The notes beneath the pieces were generated by a model that was not told the DNA's origin, did not search any database, and saw only the letters and a program-made list of their open reading frames with translations. Positions 63,305 through 64,000 of a DNA stretch of 64,000 nucleotides are shown here, in pieces. How positions within the stretch are numbered: the stretch's first letter is position 1; every line of letters starts with the position of its first letter. A program made the translations under genes and the position numbers. Source of the stretch: Bacteroidia bacterium (lineage in GTDB: Bacteria; Bacteroidota; Bacteroidia; Chitinophagales; Saprospiraceae). The DNA lies in contig JAUHXV010000001.1 of assembly GCA_030426765.1 (NCBI GenBank), positions 62,001 to 126,000 of the forward strand, given 5' to 3'.

Positions 63305-63694
63305 ATGAGAAAATCTGTTACCCTGCTTATCACAGGCGTGCTATGCCTTTTATTTACCTTTTCTGCTTCCGCGCAGGAAAAGGGCATTGCCAGCTATTAT
63401 CACGATTCACTGGAAGGACTACAAATGGCCAACGGCGATTATTATGATCCCGCGCAGTTGACATGCGCTCACCTGTCGCTGCCTTTTGGCACGGTCGTCA
63501 AAATCGCCAGTGTCGACAATCCCGATCAATCCGTCATGGCCATCGTCACAGACAGAGGCCCATTTGTGGATGGACGTATCGTAGATCTTTCCAGAAGTGC
63601 TGCGGAGGAACTCGGCATCATAGAGGATGGAATCACGGAAGTAGTGGTCGCGGTGGTCAAGGTCGGCGACAACAAATACAATCCAAAAGACTAA
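63305..63694 (+). CDS. RlpA-like double-psi beta-barrel protein
   Basis: 129 residues. Signal peptide to about 23 (...LLFTFSASAQ). GIASYYHDSLEGLQMANGDYYD, LPFGTVVKI and VTDRGPFVDGRIVDLSRSAAEELG are the RlpA boxes; the catalytic-type Asp is in DRGPF. RlpA proteins cut glycan strands or bind naked glycan in the cell wall. No SPOR domain, so it is the short form. It follows hppA by 47 bp and stops 6 bp before the convergent E2 gene. Confidence 0.85.
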   Translation: MRKSVTLLITGVLCLLFTFSASAQEKGIASYYHDSLEGLQMANGDYYDPAQLTCAHLSLPFGTVVKIASVDNPDQSVMAIVTDRGPFVDGRIVDLSRSAAEELGIIEDGITEVVVAVVKVGDNKYNPKD

Positions 63695-63700
63695 GGCGGA

Positions 63701-64000
63701 TTAAATACCGAGCATAAGCTTGGTTGGATCTTCGAGGAGTTCCTTCACGCGCACCAGGAAAGTGACACTGGTACTCCCATCGATGACCCTGTGGTCGTAT
63801 GACATCGCCAGATACATCATCGGCCGAATCTCCACTTTACCATCGATCGCAACAGGTCGCTCCTGGATATTGTGCATGCCCAGGATGGCCGACTGAGGCT
63901 CATTGATGATTGGTGTGCTGAGCATCGAACCAAAAATGCCGCCGTTGGTGATGGTAAACGTCCCTCCGGACATCTCTTCCAGTGTGAGTTTTCCGGCACG
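63701..64000 (-). CDS. odhB: 2-oxoglutarate dehydrogenase E2 (dihydrolipoyl succinyltransferase), C-terminal part
   Basis: The frame is open to the window edge at 64000, so only the last ~99 residues are visible: [21 protein letters not shown], a catalytic-domain stretch, and [10 protein letters not shown] with the His and Asp of the acyltransferase active site, ending [12 protein letters not shown]. That pattern is the inner core of E2; the [17 protein letters not shown] wording is typical of the succinyltransferase. The lipoyl and E1-binding parts lie beyond the window. Confidence 0.88.
   Translation of the reverse strand, partial: RAGKLTLEEMSGGTFTITNGGIFGSMLSTPIINEPQSAILGMHNIQERPVAIDGKVEIRPMMYLAMSYDHRVIDGSTSVTFLVRVKELLEDPTKLMLGI

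Overview
The window comes from a Bacteroidota chromosome, most likely a Saprospiria-like lineage (inference). The evidence is type IX secretion (T9SS) sorting domains (genes at 52683 and 58391), a gliding-motility type C-terminal domain on a 1391-residue repeat protein (17704), SprB-type repeats next to an OmpA domain (31189), a DUF1800/DUF1501 secretion cassette (52683-56716), promoters with the TAnnTTTG -7 element, weak Shine-Dalgarno sequences, and intergenic DNA full of short repeats. Most of the window is ordinary core and surface-protein content. The two edge genes (ExbD and a 2-oxoacid dehydrogenase E2) are cut by the window.

Layout. 1-6.3 kb: the end of exbD, a zinc carboxypeptidase, a small barrel-like protein, a DUF1624 acyltransferase-like membrane protein, an FkbM methyltransferase and a proline-iminopeptidase-like lipoprotein. 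6.4-10.35 kb: an AT-rich island bounded by a 22-bp direct repeat of the 3' end of tRNA-Arg(CCG). It carries a HIRAN protein, a DUF6232-like membrane protein, a DUF6602 nuclease-fold protein and a DUF4468 protein, and no integrase. 10.5-17.5 kb: a P-loop NTPase/membrane protein pair, then a rightward cluster of two c-type cytochrome lipoproteins, an OB-fold protein, YceI and DUF5777 proteins, and an aminopeptidase P. 17.7-26.5 kb: the giant repeat adhesin, a glycosyltransferase/FkbM pair, an M1 peptidase and an AlkD-type protein. 26.7-34.2 kb: an ABC permease, inositol monophosphatase, DUF1572, Gfo/Idh/MocA oxidoreductase, the OmpA/SprB protein and an ATP-grasp ligase. 34.4-42.4 kb: a secreted dikinase-like protein, two beta-lactamase-fold serine hydrolases and a carrier/HEAT fusion. 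42.7-47.1 kb: metH behind a SAM-type riboswitch and a recognisable promoter. 47.2-48.0 kb: an exact 262-bp tandem array. 48.1-64 kb: GNAT, lipid kinase, alanine dehydrogenase and tsaE, the DUF1800/DUF1501/T9SS operon, a PQQ-type sugar dehydrogenase, a K+-dependent membrane pyrophosphatase and an RlpA-like protein.

The most unusual signal is a dispersed non-coding element present three times (about 521-804, 29563-29807 and 49829-50006). In every copy an 11-nt arm pairs perfectly with a second arm about 120 nt away. The arm sequence differs in each copy, yet pairing is kept. An inner hairpin behaves the same way: its stem differs in each copy while its loop (CTTGCGRA core) is nearly constant. 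This is compensatory change and points to selection on structure, in RNA or single-stranded DNA. The second most interesting item is the integrase-less tRNA-Arg island.
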